From NCBI RefSeq assembly GCF_036347135.1, contig NZ_CP108938.1:10416001-10480000 (forward strand): a stretch of 64,000 bases of DNA. The letters run 5' to 3'. The position numbers were made by a program, and so were the translations under genes. Origin of the DNA: Streptomyces sp. NBC_00775 (lineage in GTDB: Bacteria; Actinomycetota; Actinomycetes; Streptomycetales; Streptomycetaceae). Under the pieces are notes generated by a model. The model was given only the letters and a program-made list of their open reading frames with translations. It had not been told where the DNA came from and searched no databases. Shown piece after piece: positions 34,398-42,747 of the stretch. The stretch's first letter is position 1; each line of letters starts with the position of its first letter.

Positions 34398-35316
34398 GTA
34401 GCGGGCGGTTCCGGTGAGGTTGTCGATCAGCTCGACGCCGCCGCTGCCTGCCGTGGTGGAGTGCAGTGTCGCCCAGGTGGTGCCGTCCGTCGAGGTCTGG
34501 ATCTCGTATGCGCCGGCGTAGGCGGTCTCCCACATCAGGCGCACGCCGGTGATCTCGTACGTGGCGCCCAGGTCGACGCTGATCCACTGCGGGTCGGCGT
34601 ACGCGCTGCCCCAGCGGGTGGTCGCGTCACCGTCCACGGCCAGGGCGGGCTCGCGGCCCGATGCCTTGACGCTGGAGGCGGTGGCGGCCCTGCCCAGGGC
34701 GAGGTCGGTGTGCGGGGTGGCTGTCTCGGCGAGGAAGGAGCGGGTGGCGTCGAGCCAGCCCGCGGTCGGCGCCTCGGTCTGGCAGGCGTCGTCGCAGGTC
34801 TCGCTGATCGCCCAGCCGCCCCAGACGACCGCGCCCGGCAGGCTGAGTTCGCGCAGAGTGGCGAGCTGCACGGACCACTGCGGTGCGGGGATGAACGTGT
34901 AGTCCAGGCTCGTGGGGGTCGAACCGCCGTGGTACTGCGGCCAGATGTAGGGGAGGAGCGGCACGTCCGGGTCGACTGCCTCGGCCTTGGCGATGTCCGC
35001 GGTGAGCGTGGTGTTCCAGTCCGTCTCGCTGACCGAGGACGTGTAGAGGGAGGGGAAGAAGGCGGCGTTCGGGTCGGCGGCGATCAGGTCCCGGTAGTAG
35101 GGGTAGTTGGCGCTGCTGGTGTTGTTGAGCAGGCCGTACCAGCCGATGACCTGGTCGGGGGCGACCTCGCGGGCCCAGGTCTGGAGCTGGAGCATGCGCG
35201 CGTAGTGGTCGGCCACGGTGCTGGTGGAGTTGAAGTACAGGGTCTCGCAGTCCAGGACGAGGGGGCCGAGGTGTTGCGGTTGTACTGCTCGACGATCGCC
35301 TTCCACGCCCCGAGAA
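34398..35316 (-). pseudogene. secreted glycosidase-like gene with F5/8 domain
   Basis: Two regions. The N-terminal part (LVLDCETLYFNSTSTVADHY, QVIGWYGLLNNTSSANYPYY, PDVPLLPYIWPQYHGG) looks like a TIM-barrel glycoside hydrolase or hyaluronidase-like domain. The C-terminal part (ASSVKASGREPALAVDGDAT, TRWGSAYADPQWISVDLGAT, YEITGVRLMWETAYAGAYEI) is an F5/8 type C carbohydrate-binding domain. It is cut at LTGTARY by the IS left end; the tail is at 27424-27466. Upstream, KAIVEQYNRN lies in another frame, so a frameshift near 35270 and loss of the signal peptide beyond about 35316 also apply. Confidence 0.75.
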
Positions 35317-35449
35317 GACAGCAAGGCCTTCGGAGAGGCTCTCGGAGCGTTCATCCAGGCGTGCCGCGACGATCTCTGGTACCTGCCGACGCTGTGGCAG
35401 ATCTACCGGCCCACCTGGTGGTCGGCTCGTCGCTGGCGAAAGCGGCGCA
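35317..35449 (+). pseudogene. short coding-like fragment
   Basis: Plus-strand frame reading DSKAFGEALGAFIQACRDDL and WYLPTLWQIYRPTWWSARRW, with protein-like composition but no recognisable family. It is fused directly to the truncated 5' end of the glycosidase-like gene, marking a recombination junction. Confidence 0.3.
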
Positions 35450-36079
35450 CTACTTGATCGTTCCGGTCCAGTGCGGGTCTTCGGCCAGGAGATCGGCCTG
35501 TTCGTCCATGCGGGTCATGGTGATGACGATCTTCGTGCCGTTCGTCTTGTCCAGGGCGCCCTCGCTGGTGAAGGTGCCGGTCTGTCCCGGGGCGATGCGG
35601 CCCGTCATCGACCGGGAGCCCTTGTCTATGGACAGCAGGGTGACATCGCCGCCGTTCGTGGCTCCCTGCTCTGTCTCGGACCACTGATCCATGTCGAGCG
35701 GCTTCTTCGTGCCGTTGAGGATGGTCCAGGTGACGCGGTAGCCGGTCTGGTTGGCATCGGGCCGGTCGTCCCACTCGCCGAACGCGGTGAGGCGCCGGAT
35801 GCTGGCGATGGTGACCTTCGCGCCGTCGTTGTAGGCGAAGGTGTCGCCGACCGCGAGTTCGGTGTTCGCCTGCTTGTCGGTCGGTGTCGCGCTGGAGCAC
35901 TGATCGATCCAGTCGGACTGCGAGAGCGTCGAGTCGGGGCCGCAGTCGGGCGACTTGGACGAGCTGGGGGCGTCGGCTGTGGCACGTTCGGCCTTGCCTT
36001 GCTGGTGGTCTGTCCCGGCACAGGCGGTGAGTGTCGTCGCGAGGATGGCGACGGTGATGAGTGCGGATCTGGCGTGCAT
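35450..36079 (-). CDS. secreted lipoprotein
   Basis: 209-aa lipoprotein. Signal peptide MHARSALITVAILATTLTAC with lipobox LTAC; the Cys would be lipidated and anchored outside the membrane. A Ser/Lys-rich linker precedes a beta-sandwich-like domain (LAVGDTFAYNDGAKVTIASI, YRVTWTILNGTKKPLDMDQW, IAPGQTGTFTSEGALDKTNG) similar to DUF4352-type immunoglobulin-like folds. The ATG at 36079 was chosen because the signal peptide starts there. Function unknown; such proteins often sense or bind envelope components. Confidence 0.8.
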   Translation of the reverse strand: MHARSALITVAILATTLTACAGTDHQQGKAERATADAPSSSKSPDCGPDSTLSQSDWIDQCSSATPTDKQANTELAVGDTFAYNDGAKVTIASIRRLTAFGEWDDRPDANQTGYRVTWTILNGTKKPLDMDQWSETEQGATNGGDVTLLSIDKGSRSMTGRIAPGQTGTFTSEGALDKTNGTKIVITMTRMDEQADLLAEDPHWTGTIK

Positions 36080-36893
36080 GGTCCCCCCCAAGGACGGTTT
36101 TGAGCCTCGCCATTCTGGCGCCTGTGTGACTTGGAGTGGATGGGCCGTGCACGCTTCGTGTCGCAGATGTGACAAGAGCGGGCCCCGTCGCGGTGAGCGA
36201 CGGGGTCGCACGCTACAGAGGGAACGGTCCCGCTGGGGCGCACCTCGTGGTGCCGGGCGCAGGCCACCAGGACGGCGCGTCGGTAGTCCCTGAGCGCCTT
36301 ACAGAATTCTGGTTGAGGGCCCATGAGACCGAGCACGCACCAAAGAGCTGTTTTTGCTGCGAGCACGTCGTCATCGCCGAGAACGTCCAGGGTTTTCAGC
36401 TCGTTGGCCAGAGGGTCGCTCTGCACCGTTGCTCCCGGTTGTTGTTGGGCGGGCCAGGGTTCAACCCCTCCCGGACGCACGGGTTCGCGCGGCCCACCTT
36501 GACGCGGGCGGTGTACTGCCGCCCGGTACGCCCTGGGCGGCCACCAGCAGCGTGCGCTGCGGCCCGCATGAGCCCCCCGCATGGTGCGATGATCTGGAAC
36601 CGCGGGAGACCGCCGCGCGAGCGATAGCTTGTAGAACACCGGGCAGAAGACGGCCTCGTCGTACAGGCTGGCACCGTCCACCAGACGCAGGTGCTGCTCG
36701 TGACCGACGCCGAAGCCGCCGACTGGCTCGCCGCTACTGGGTCATGGACAAGATCAACCTGCGGCGCGCAGCCGCTGCCGTCACCCTCATGGTCAAGACG
36801 GTCAGCCGACCGAAGCCCTCCCAGAAGATACTCCGGGAGGTCAGCCCACCACCGGGGACGCGTGTGGGGGTGCCGCCGCCGGGGCCGTCCCTG
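36080..36893. other. no supported gene
   Basis: About 810 bases. Minus-strand stretches near 36640 (SLYDEAVFCPVFYKLSLARR) and near 36380 (TLDVLGDDDVLAAKTALWCV) have protein-like composition in one frame but no start or domain. They may belong to a decayed gene. The right edge contains the 3' flank of the GAP-family gene. Confidence 0.4.
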
Positions 36894-37538
36894 TCAGGCG
36901 ACCAGCTCGGCGATGCTCCGGGCCGTCAGCCATAGGCCGAGGAGCAGGGCGAGCGTGACGATCAGTTGCTCCTGGTGCTGCGCGAGCCAGCTCCGCAGGG
37001 CGTTCAACCGGGCGTTCGCGACCGCGGGCACCCAGACCACGTACATCTCCATGACGATGAGGCTGAGTGTGGCCAGCAGACAGTAGCCGGTCAGCGCGAG
37101 CCAGTCGGCGGGGGTGGAGAGGTTCGCGTCGACGGCGGTCGCGGCGCCAGCCCCGACCAGTGCCCAGGGCTGCAGCAGCCATGCCAGGCTGGCTGCCGAG
37201 GCCGGGGAGGCGTTGTCGATCCGGGCGGTCCAGCGTGGCGGGCCGTGTGGGCTGTGCGGGCGGCGGTGCCGGTGTGCGCTGTACAACACCAGTGCCAGGC
37301 CGATGGCGAGTTTCGCACCGATCGCGGCGGTCGAGGGCACGCTGTGACGGGCCGGGGGCTGACCGCCGGTCAGCAGCATCACACAGGCGATCACCGCAAT
37401 CAGGTCGGCCAGCCACGACAACAGGAACGCCAGGCCCTGGCGAACGCCGTGCCGCGAGGAGAGCAGCAGGATGAAGGCGCTGTTGTGCAAAGGCCCCAGG
37501 GTGACGGCCGTACCGATCACAACCAGGTCGAGGACCAT
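36894..37538 (-). CDS. GAP-family membrane protein
   Basis: 214-aa integral membrane protein with six predicted helices, resembling GAP (Sap/LysE-like) family proteins that in mycobacteria help move glycopeptidolipids. N-terminal LVVIGTAVTLGPLHNSAFIL and LSSRHGVRQGLAFLLSWLAD are typical, as is a central loop followed by WLLQPWALVGAGAATAVDAN. The start ATG at 37538 gives the expected first helix. Substrate unknown. Monocistronic. Confidence 0.75.
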   Translation of the reverse strand: MVLDLVVIGTAVTLGPLHNSAFILLLSSRHGVRQGLAFLLSWLADLIAVIACVMLLTGGQPPARHSVPSTAAIGAKLAIGLALVLYSAHRHRRPHSPHGPPRWTARIDNASPASAASLAWLLQPWALVGAGAATAVDANLSTPADWLALTGYCLLATLSLIVMEMYVVWVPAVANARLNALRSWLAQHQEQLIVTLALLLGLWLTARSIAELVA

Positions 37539-37848
37539 CGGATCAGCCGCTCCTGGGTGTCAGGGCCGTCCGCCACCTGTGGACGGGCGGACCGGTCGGC
37601 AGAGTGAGGCGGTGTTGCTACGGTGCCGCATCCCGACTTTGCAGGCGGCGTTCCGGCTGGTCAAGCAGGCCACGCCCGCATGGCGGCACTAGCTGCCGGC
37701 GGGCTCCCGGGCGAGCATGGCCTGGGAGCCCGCCGGGGGCAACGTCGCGTTGTTGACCAATCCCGTGACTCCTACGTGATCCCTCTGCGTCAAGAACGGA
37801 AATGATCATGTTTGGCCGCGAGGGTTGCCGAGCCCCCACTGGTCTATG

Positions 37849-37880
37849 TATCGTTTTTCGATAACATCGATAATCGATAC
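37849..37880 (+). promoter_or_regulatory. ATCGATA repeat operator of DUF2975/XRE pair
   Basis: Reiterated TCGATA/ATCGAT units (including ATCGATAATCGAT at 37867-37879) ending 10 bases before the DUF2975 start. The AT-rich dyads stand out in a GC-rich genome and are the likely binding site of the XRE repressor encoded by the second gene. Confidence 0.6.
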
Positions 37881-37890
37881 GGGGGCTGTC

Positions 37891-38535
37891 ATGGCGAGGG
37901 TACGTAATCCGCTGGAGCCGATGTCGACGGCGGTCATGACCGCCGTGACGCTGATCGCGGTACTGATGGGCGCGGCCCTGCTCGGCGCGCTGTTCGCGGA
38001 CGGAGTGCACATCTTCGGCATCGGCGACAAGTCAGTTTGCGTCGCGGATACGACCACGACGGCCAGCGTCGGCGAGGAGCCGACCCCGGGCTTCAAACCT
38101 GCACCGGGAGCCACGGTCAATTTGAACGCCCACCCGAACTACTGCACGGAAGCCCCCAGTACGGTCCAGAGCCTGCTCAACACCGCAACCCAGCTGACCC
38201 CCTTCGTCTTCACCGTCGGAGCACTCCTGCTCGTCCTCCAGCTGATCCGAAGTGCGGAGCGCGACGGCCTCTACACCGCACGGACCGCGGAGCGGCTGCG
38301 CAAGCTGGGCTGGTGGCTGCTGGTCGGCAGCGTGCTCGCCGCGATTGCCGTGTCCACGGCCGAAAAGGCTCTCATCGATTCCCTGAGCCGCGACAGCGGC
38401 ATCAGTGCTGTCTCCGGACTGTGGTCGTGGGACGTTCCCTTCATGGCGATCCTCACCGGCCTCGGCGTCCTGTCCTTCGCTCGGATCATGCGCGTCGGCA
38501 TCACCATGCGCGAAGACCTCGACGGAACAGTCTGA
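37891..38535 (+). CDS. DUF2975 membrane protein
   Basis: 214-aa protein with four transmembrane segments: MTAVTLIAVLMGAALLGALF, LTPFVFTVGALLLVLQLIRS, GWWLLVGSVLAAIAVSTAEK and PFMAILTGLGVLSFARIMRV. An extracytoplasmic loop of about 80 residues with two Cys lies between the first two. DUF2975 proteins are typically encoded upstream of a small YozG-like XRE regulator, as here (ATG overlaps the stop). They are thought to modulate that regulator from the membrane; the signal is unknown. Confidence 0.8.
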   Translation: MARVRNPLEPMSTAVMTAVTLIAVLMGAALLGALFADGVHIFGIGDKSVCVADTTTTASVGEEPTPGFKPAPGATVNLNAHPNYCTEAPSTVQSLLNTATQLTPFVFTVGALLLVLQLIRSAERDGLYTARTAERLRKLGWWLLVGSVLAAIAVSTAEKALIDSLSRDSGISAVSGLWSWDVPFMAILTGLGVLSFARIMRVGITMREDLDGTV

Positions 38536-38762
38536 TGTCCGAGGAGAAGCAGGAGCACGCGATCGAGGTTCATCTCGACCAGCTGCTCGAGGAACGCGGG
38601 ATGACCTTGGCGGAGCTCGCCGACCGGGTTGGAGTCACCCACGTGAATTTGTCGATCCTCAAAAACGGCCGGGCGAGGGCCGTGCGGTTCACCACCCTGA
38701 CTCGTCTCTGCGAGGTACTGGAGTGCCAGCCAGGCGATCTTCTCAGTCACCGCCCGCACTGA
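38535..38762 (+). CDS. YozG-like XRE regulator
   Basis: 75-aa Cro/CI-type HTH protein: LDQLLEERGMTLAELADRVG, VTHVNLSILKNGRARAVRFT and TLTRLCEVLECQPGDLLSH. The ATG overlaps the DUF2975 stop (TGATG), so translation is coupled. It most likely controls the operon through the ATCGATA repeats at 37849-37880. Confidence 0.85.
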   Translation: MSEEKQEHAIEVHLDQLLEERGMTLAELADRVGVTHVNLSILKNGRARAVRFTTLTRLCEVLECQPGDLLSHRPH

Positions 38763-38834
38763 GCGCCGGGCCCGCGAGGGCTCTAGGCCCAGGTCCGGCG
38801 GGTGAAAAGTGCCCCCCCCCACTGCGTCAGTTGA

Positions 38835-39010
38835 TGTTGGTCATTCCCGGTGTTGGCGGCGGGAACCCGTCCGAGGTCGCGGCCGCGCTCGCGGTAGCTG
38901 TAGCCCTTGAACGAGATCACCTTCGCGTGGTGGACGAGGCGGTCGATCATCGCGGCGGCGACGGTGTCGTCGCCGAAGACCTCGCCCCAGCGTCCGAAGG
39001 TCGGTCTTGA
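38835..39010 (-). pseudogene. istB: IS21 IstB C-terminal fragment
   Basis: Reads RPTFGRWGEVFGDDTVAAAM then IDRLVHHAKVISFKGYSYRE and RGRDLGRVPAANT, the C-terminus of the IS21 helper ATPase IstB. The upstream ATPase core is missing and the fragment abuts a GNAT fragment on the other strand. Confidence 0.75.
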
Positions 39011-39011
39011 G

Positions 39012-39275
39012 GCCCTGCCGGTACGCCACCGCCCCGCCACCCGTGCAGCTCTGACCGAGGCAGGCTTCACGGGCGCTGATCTGTGGCGGTACATGCGCGC
39101 CCCGCTCCCCACACCAGACCTCCCCCGGCTGGACCGCTACACGACGGAGCGCACCTCGCCGGATTCCCGGCGCCTCGTCGTCACCGAGCACGGCAAGACC
39201 GTGGCGGAGGCGGTCATCGGAACGCCCGTGCAGGGGAAGGGAGTTCTGTGGTGGATCGGGGTTGAACCATCGGCG
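39012..39275 (+). pseudogene. GNAT acetyltransferase fragment
   Basis: Reads FTGADLWRYMRAPLPTPDLP, RLVVTEHGKTVAEAVIGTPV and GKGVLWWIGVEP, the strands that precede the acetyl-CoA loop of a GNAT enzyme. The R-x-x-G-x-G/A acetyl-CoA loop that should follow GVEP is absent because the frame leaves homology there. Both ends are truncated. Confidence 0.55.
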
Positions 39276-39563
39276 CCTACCTCGGCATGGCGGCAAGTTT
39301 GGCGGTGATGGATTGACCCTGGGGGTCCACAAAACGGCCGGCGGGAGGCCGGACGTGCCAGCGCGAGGGACGATGCCCGCGGACCCTATGACCACCCGCT
39401 CCGGCGGGCCACGCTCGGCTGTAGACCGGAGGCTCACGACATCCCGCTCGGCGTCCTACCGGAAGTCATCGACGCCCAGCGTCGACTCGACCAGCTCGCC
39501 CGCCGTCACCGGCAGACCAGACGAGCCCTCGACATGGCGCGGAGAATCGTCGAAGACTGGTCC

Positions 39564-39645
39564 GCCTCTCGAGATCGCGACCTCCGCGAAAGCAGGCCAA
39601 CGACTCGCTATCTGACAGATGCGCTTCGACAGGACAGCTGCTCAG
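39564..39645 (+). repeat. dispersed repeat, copy without hairpin
   Basis: Shares a segment with 41080-41211: CGCGACYTCCGCGAAA, then GCAGGCCAACGRCTCGCTAT, CTGACAGATGCGC and GACAGGACA. The second copy has a hairpin of about 50 bp inserted after the first segment. Both lie outside recognised genes. Confidence 0.6.
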
Positions 39646-39845
39646 CGCGCTCACTCGTCAGGTCGGCCCAACCGTAAAGGTGGGTGTCATCATCCGGCCG
39701 CAGCTTCCGAGGCGGGCGCCCCGTCAGGGGCGCGGGGTCCCTGTGATCTGCGGCTCCGCCGCGTGGGCGCGAGTGACCAGATGCGATGCCGTAGGCCGGC
39801 AGCCGGGCCGGAAGACCCCGGCTGCCCGTCAGTTCGGACGGTGTG

Positions 39846-40424
39846 TCAGACCACGGCGAGCCGGTCCACCAGCAGCTCCACCCTCCGCTCGGCGTCCGCC
39901 GGCGGCAGCCGTCCCGCCCGGGTCAGGGTGGCCAGCCCATGCAGGGCCGCCCAGAACACCTCGGTGAACAGTCCCGGGTGGACGCCGTCCCCAGCGACCT
40001 CGCCGAGGCTTTCCAGCAGGGCGGCGAAGGCGTCCTTGAGAGGTTCCGGGGTGTCCTCCTGTGCGTACGCGAGACCGCCGTCGAGCTGGAAGATGGCGTC
40101 GTAGACCGCCGGGTTGCGTGCGGCGAAGTCGAGGTAGGCGCGCGCGAGGGCGGTGACCCGCTCGCGCGGGCCGTCCGCGGCGGCGGTCGCGGCCCGCACC
40201 GCGGCGGCCATCTCTGTGGCGCCCTGGAGGGCGACGGCGCCGATGATCTCCCGCTTGCCGCGGAAGTGGCTGTAGAGGACGGGCTGGCTGTACTCGATGC
40301 GCTCGGCGAGCCGGCGGGTGGTGACCGCGTCCCAGCCCTGCTGCTCGGCGAGTTCGCGGGCCGTCGTCACGATGAGGCGCTCGCGGCTCGCCCGTTCGCG
40401 CTCCTTGCGTTCCTGTACCGACAT
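39846..40424 (-). CDS. TetR-family repressor
   Basis: 192-aa TetR regulator. N-terminal HTH: RERLIVTTARELAEQQGWDA, VTTRRLAERIEYSQPVLYSH and FRGKREIIGAV; the C-terminal helical domain binds an unknown ligand. It is divergent from the DUF1772 gene, with 91 bases between starts holding two CTAGC-type dyads. It therefore most likely represses its own gene and the membrane protein. Confidence 0.9.
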   Translation of the reverse strand: MSVQERKERERASRERLIVTTARELAEQQGWDAVTTRRLAERIEYSQPVLYSHFRGKREIIGAVALQGATEMAAAVRAATAAADGPRERVTALARAYLDFAARNPAVYDAIFQLDGGLAYAQEDTPEPLKDAFAALLESLGEVAGDGVHPGLFTEVFWAALHGLATLTRAGRLPPADAERRVELLVDRLAVV

Positions 40425-40433
40425 GGTTCGATC

Positions 40434-40498
40434 CTAGCACCGCTAGACAATCGATCGGCAGTAGCGCTAGCGTTGCCTCATCGTCTAGCAACACTAGA
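40434..40498. promoter_or_regulatory. paired TetR operators
   Basis: Two similar dyads in the divergent intergenic region: CTAGC-acc-GCTAG at 40434-40446 and TCTAG-caaca-CTAGA at 40484-40498. A further GCGCTAGCG lies between. Consensus CTAGCnnnnCTAG. Their position over both promoters suits the adjacent TetR protein. Confidence 0.65.
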
Positions 40499-40515
40499 TC
40501 TCAGGAGGGGTCATC

Positions 40516-40962
40516 ATGCTCAACGCACTCGGGGTCTTCACCACCGTCGTCGTCGGCGTGATGGTGGGGGTGGAGTTCTCCGTCGCCTTCGTCATGAACC
40601 CGATCTTCAACGCACTCCCGGAGGACAGTGGCCAGCTCGGCCGCGCCCACGGGGGCCGGATGCTCGGCGCCGTGATGCCGTTCTGGTACATCGGCTCGCT
40701 CGTCCTCGCCGCGGTCTGGGCCGTCGCCGGATGGCACCACGACGGCGCCGGCCTCGTCGTCATCGCGGCCGCGCTGCTGATCCTCAGCGTGATCATGTCG
40801 CTCCTGCTGCTCGTCCCGATCAACAACCGGGGCAAGACGTGGACCCCCGAGAACCGGCCCGAGGACTGGAAGGAGCAGATGAACCGCTGGGACCGCTTCC
40901 ACTACGTCCGCGTCGCCGTCATCATCGCCGCCTTCGCCCTGCTGGCCGCCGCCCTCGCCTGA
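40516..40962 (+). CDS. DUF1772 (anthrone-oxygenase-like) membrane protein
   Basis: 148-aa protein with four transmembrane helices: VFTTVVVGVMVGVEFSVAFV, WYIGSLVLAAVWAVAGWH, VIAAALLILSVIMSLLLLVP and a C-terminal VAVIIAAFALLAAALA. The loop NNRGKTWTPENRPEDWKEQM and the following W-x-RFHYVR are typical of DUF1772. CAGGAGGGG precedes the ATG. Fungal relatives act as anthrone oxygenases; the bacterial role is uncertain. Controlled by the divergent TetR gene. Confidence 0.85.
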   Translation: MLNALGVFTTVVVGVMVGVEFSVAFVMNPIFNALPEDSGQLGRAHGGRMLGAVMPFWYIGSLVLAAVWAVAGWHHDGAGLVVIAAALLILSVIMSLLLLVPINNRGKTWTPENRPEDWKEQMNRWDRFHYVRVAVIIAAFALLAAALA

Positions 40963-41079
40963 GCCCGCGGGCCGAGACCGCGCAGATGGCGGCACTCCTC
41001 TACTCCGCGGGTGGTAGCCGATGATTCGCACGGATCTGCACCGCCCTCGGAACCCAGGACCCCCTCTACCGGAGGTTCT

Positions 41080-41211
41080 GCCTCTATCGAGAGCGCGACT
41101 TCCGCGAAAGCCAGGTCGTTCGAGAACCCCCGTCCTCCACCTTCTCAAACGACCTGGCATCCCAGCAGGCCAACGGCTCGCTATCTGACAGATGCGCTGC
41201 GACAGGACAAC
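41080..41211 (+). repeat. dispersed repeat, copy with hairpin
   Basis: Second copy of the repeat at 39564-39645. An inserted block contains arms at 41110-41126 and 41142-41158 that pair at 16 of 17 positions (GCCAGGTCGTT...AACGACCTGGC) around a 15-base loop. It ends about 235 bases before the PIG-L start. Confidence 0.65.
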
Positions 41212-41446
41212 AGGTCGCGCCTGTACCTCGTTCGCGTTGAAACCCCGACGCCTGGAAGTCCAAGCGGCCGCGCCGGGAACAGCAGGTCCGGTCGGCACGG
41301 TTGCATCGGTCGAGGGACCGGCGCCGCACGGGCGGGGAGCACGGAGACCACAAGGTCGTCCGCCCCACCAGGATCCGGTCCCCGGGATCGCGGTACGCCC
41401 GCCGCGCTACTTGGACCAAAACGTATTTCTGCAGGAGGACTGTTTC

Positions 41447-42280
41447 ATGACTGACCGGCCCTTGACGCTCATGGCAGTGCACGCCCACCCCGACGACGAG
41501 GCCACCGGAACCGGAGGGGTCCTGGCGCGGTACGCGGCGGAAGGTATCCGCACGGTTCTCGTGACGTGTACGGACGGCGGTTGCGGTGACGGACCGGGGG
41601 GTGTCAAGCCGGGCGACCCCGGGCACGATCCGGCGGCCGTCGCCCTGATGCGCCGTCAAGAACTCGAGGCGAGCTGTGAGGTCCTGAAGGTCAGCGATCT
41701 GGAGATGCTGGACTATGCCGACTCCGGGATGACGGGCTGGCCGAGCAACGACGCCCCCGGATCCTTCTGGCAGACCCCCGTGCAGGAAGGCGCCGCCCGA
41801 CTCGCGGAACTCATGCGGCACTACCGACCCGATGTGGTCGTCACCTACGACGAGAACGGCTTCTACGGCCACCCCGACCACATCCAGGCCCACCGCATCA
41901 CGATGGCGGCGCTGGAGATGACCGCGCTGACACCAAAGGTGTACTGGACGACGATGCCCCGTTCGATGATGCAGCGGTTCGGGGAGATCATGCGCGAGTT
42001 CCATGAGGACATGCCGGAGCCGGATCCTGCCGAGGCCGCCGCGCTGGCCGAGATCGGCCTCCCCGACGATGAGATCACCACGTGGGTGGACGCCACCGCG
42101 TTCAGCGGTCAGAAGTTCGACGCGTTGGCCGCGCACGCCAGTCAGGGCGAGAACATCTTCTTCCTCAAGATGGGCAAGGAGAGGTTCGGCGAGTTGATGG
42201 GCATGGAGACCTTCGTACGTGTCCAGGACGCCACCGGCGCGGCCGTACCCGAGAACGATCTCTTCGCCGGACTGCGCTGA
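41447..42280 (+). CDS. PIG-L family deacetylase
   Basis: 277-aa zinc-dependent amidase/deacetylase of the LmbE/PIG-L family, which includes MshB and mycothiol S-conjugate amidase. Zinc motif AHPDDEATGTGG near the N-terminus and HPDH in ENGFYGHPDHIQAH supply the ligands. AGGAGG lies eight bases before the ATG. The length and the VVTYDENGFYGHPDH region are close to Mca-type enzymes, so removal of mycothiol conjugates is plausible but not proven. Monocistronic, followed by two strong hairpins. Confidence 0.85.
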   Translation: MTDRPLTLMAVHAHPDDEATGTGGVLARYAAEGIRTVLVTCTDGGCGDGPGGVKPGDPGHDPAAVALMRRQELEASCEVLKVSDLEMLDYADSGMTGWPSNDAPGSFWQTPVQEGAARLAELMRHYRPDVVVTYDENGFYGHPDHIQAHRITMAALEMTALTPKVYWTTMPRSMMQRFGEIMREFHEDMPEPDPAEAAALAEIGLPDDEITTWVDATAFSGQKFDALAAHASQGENIFFLKMGKERFGELMGMETFVRVQDATGAAVPENDLFAGLR

Positions 42281-42560
42281 TCCGCCCGACCGACCGGGGC
42301 CTGGGAAAGCTCACCAGCCGCACAGCGCGATCGTGCGGGTCACACACCCAGAGGCTTGTCCACGCGCTCTGCTCCGGCAGCCCGCGTCCAGGCCCTCGCC
42401 GGCGGCGTCGACGCGTGCCCGCACTGCCGACCTGCACCGCGCTCGTCCCCAGACCACCTGGCAACCGCACAGGTGGGAGACCTGCGGGCTGCTGACTCGG
42501 AAGGGTGCGCGAAAGCCCAGGTCACAAGCCCGGTGGCCTGCTCCGATCAAGACAGACCCT

Positions 42561-42586
42561 CGAAAGCCGCTCGCCAGCGGCTTTCG
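42561..42586 (+). terminator. hairpin terminator 1
   Basis: Perfect 11-bp stem CGAAAGCCGCT with a CGCC loop, 280 bases after the PIG-L stop. Confidence 0.55.
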
Positions 42587-42596
42587 TCGGTGCACC

Positions 42597-42638
42597 TGTG
42601 TGTGGGCGGCACCCCGCAGGGAGTGCCGCCCACACACA
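42597..42638. terminator. hairpin terminator 2
   Basis: Perfect 16-bp stem (42597-42612 with 42623-42638) and a ten-base loop. It lies between the convergent PIG-L and kinase genes and can serve both. Confidence 0.65.
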
Positions 42639-42747
42639 GAATTCGGGGGACGCACGTGTCGAGCGCGTCCTACGCGGCGAGCAGTTGGTTGAGGAAAGCG
42701 GCGTTGGCGGCCACGTCGTGTGCCGCCGAGGCCGTGTGGCGGAACGC

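Noticed and set aside
37621..37692. GTGCCGCAT...ATGGCGGCAC pair
   Set aside because: It resembles the mini-element end for only about nine bases and lacks flanking TA; likely coincidence.
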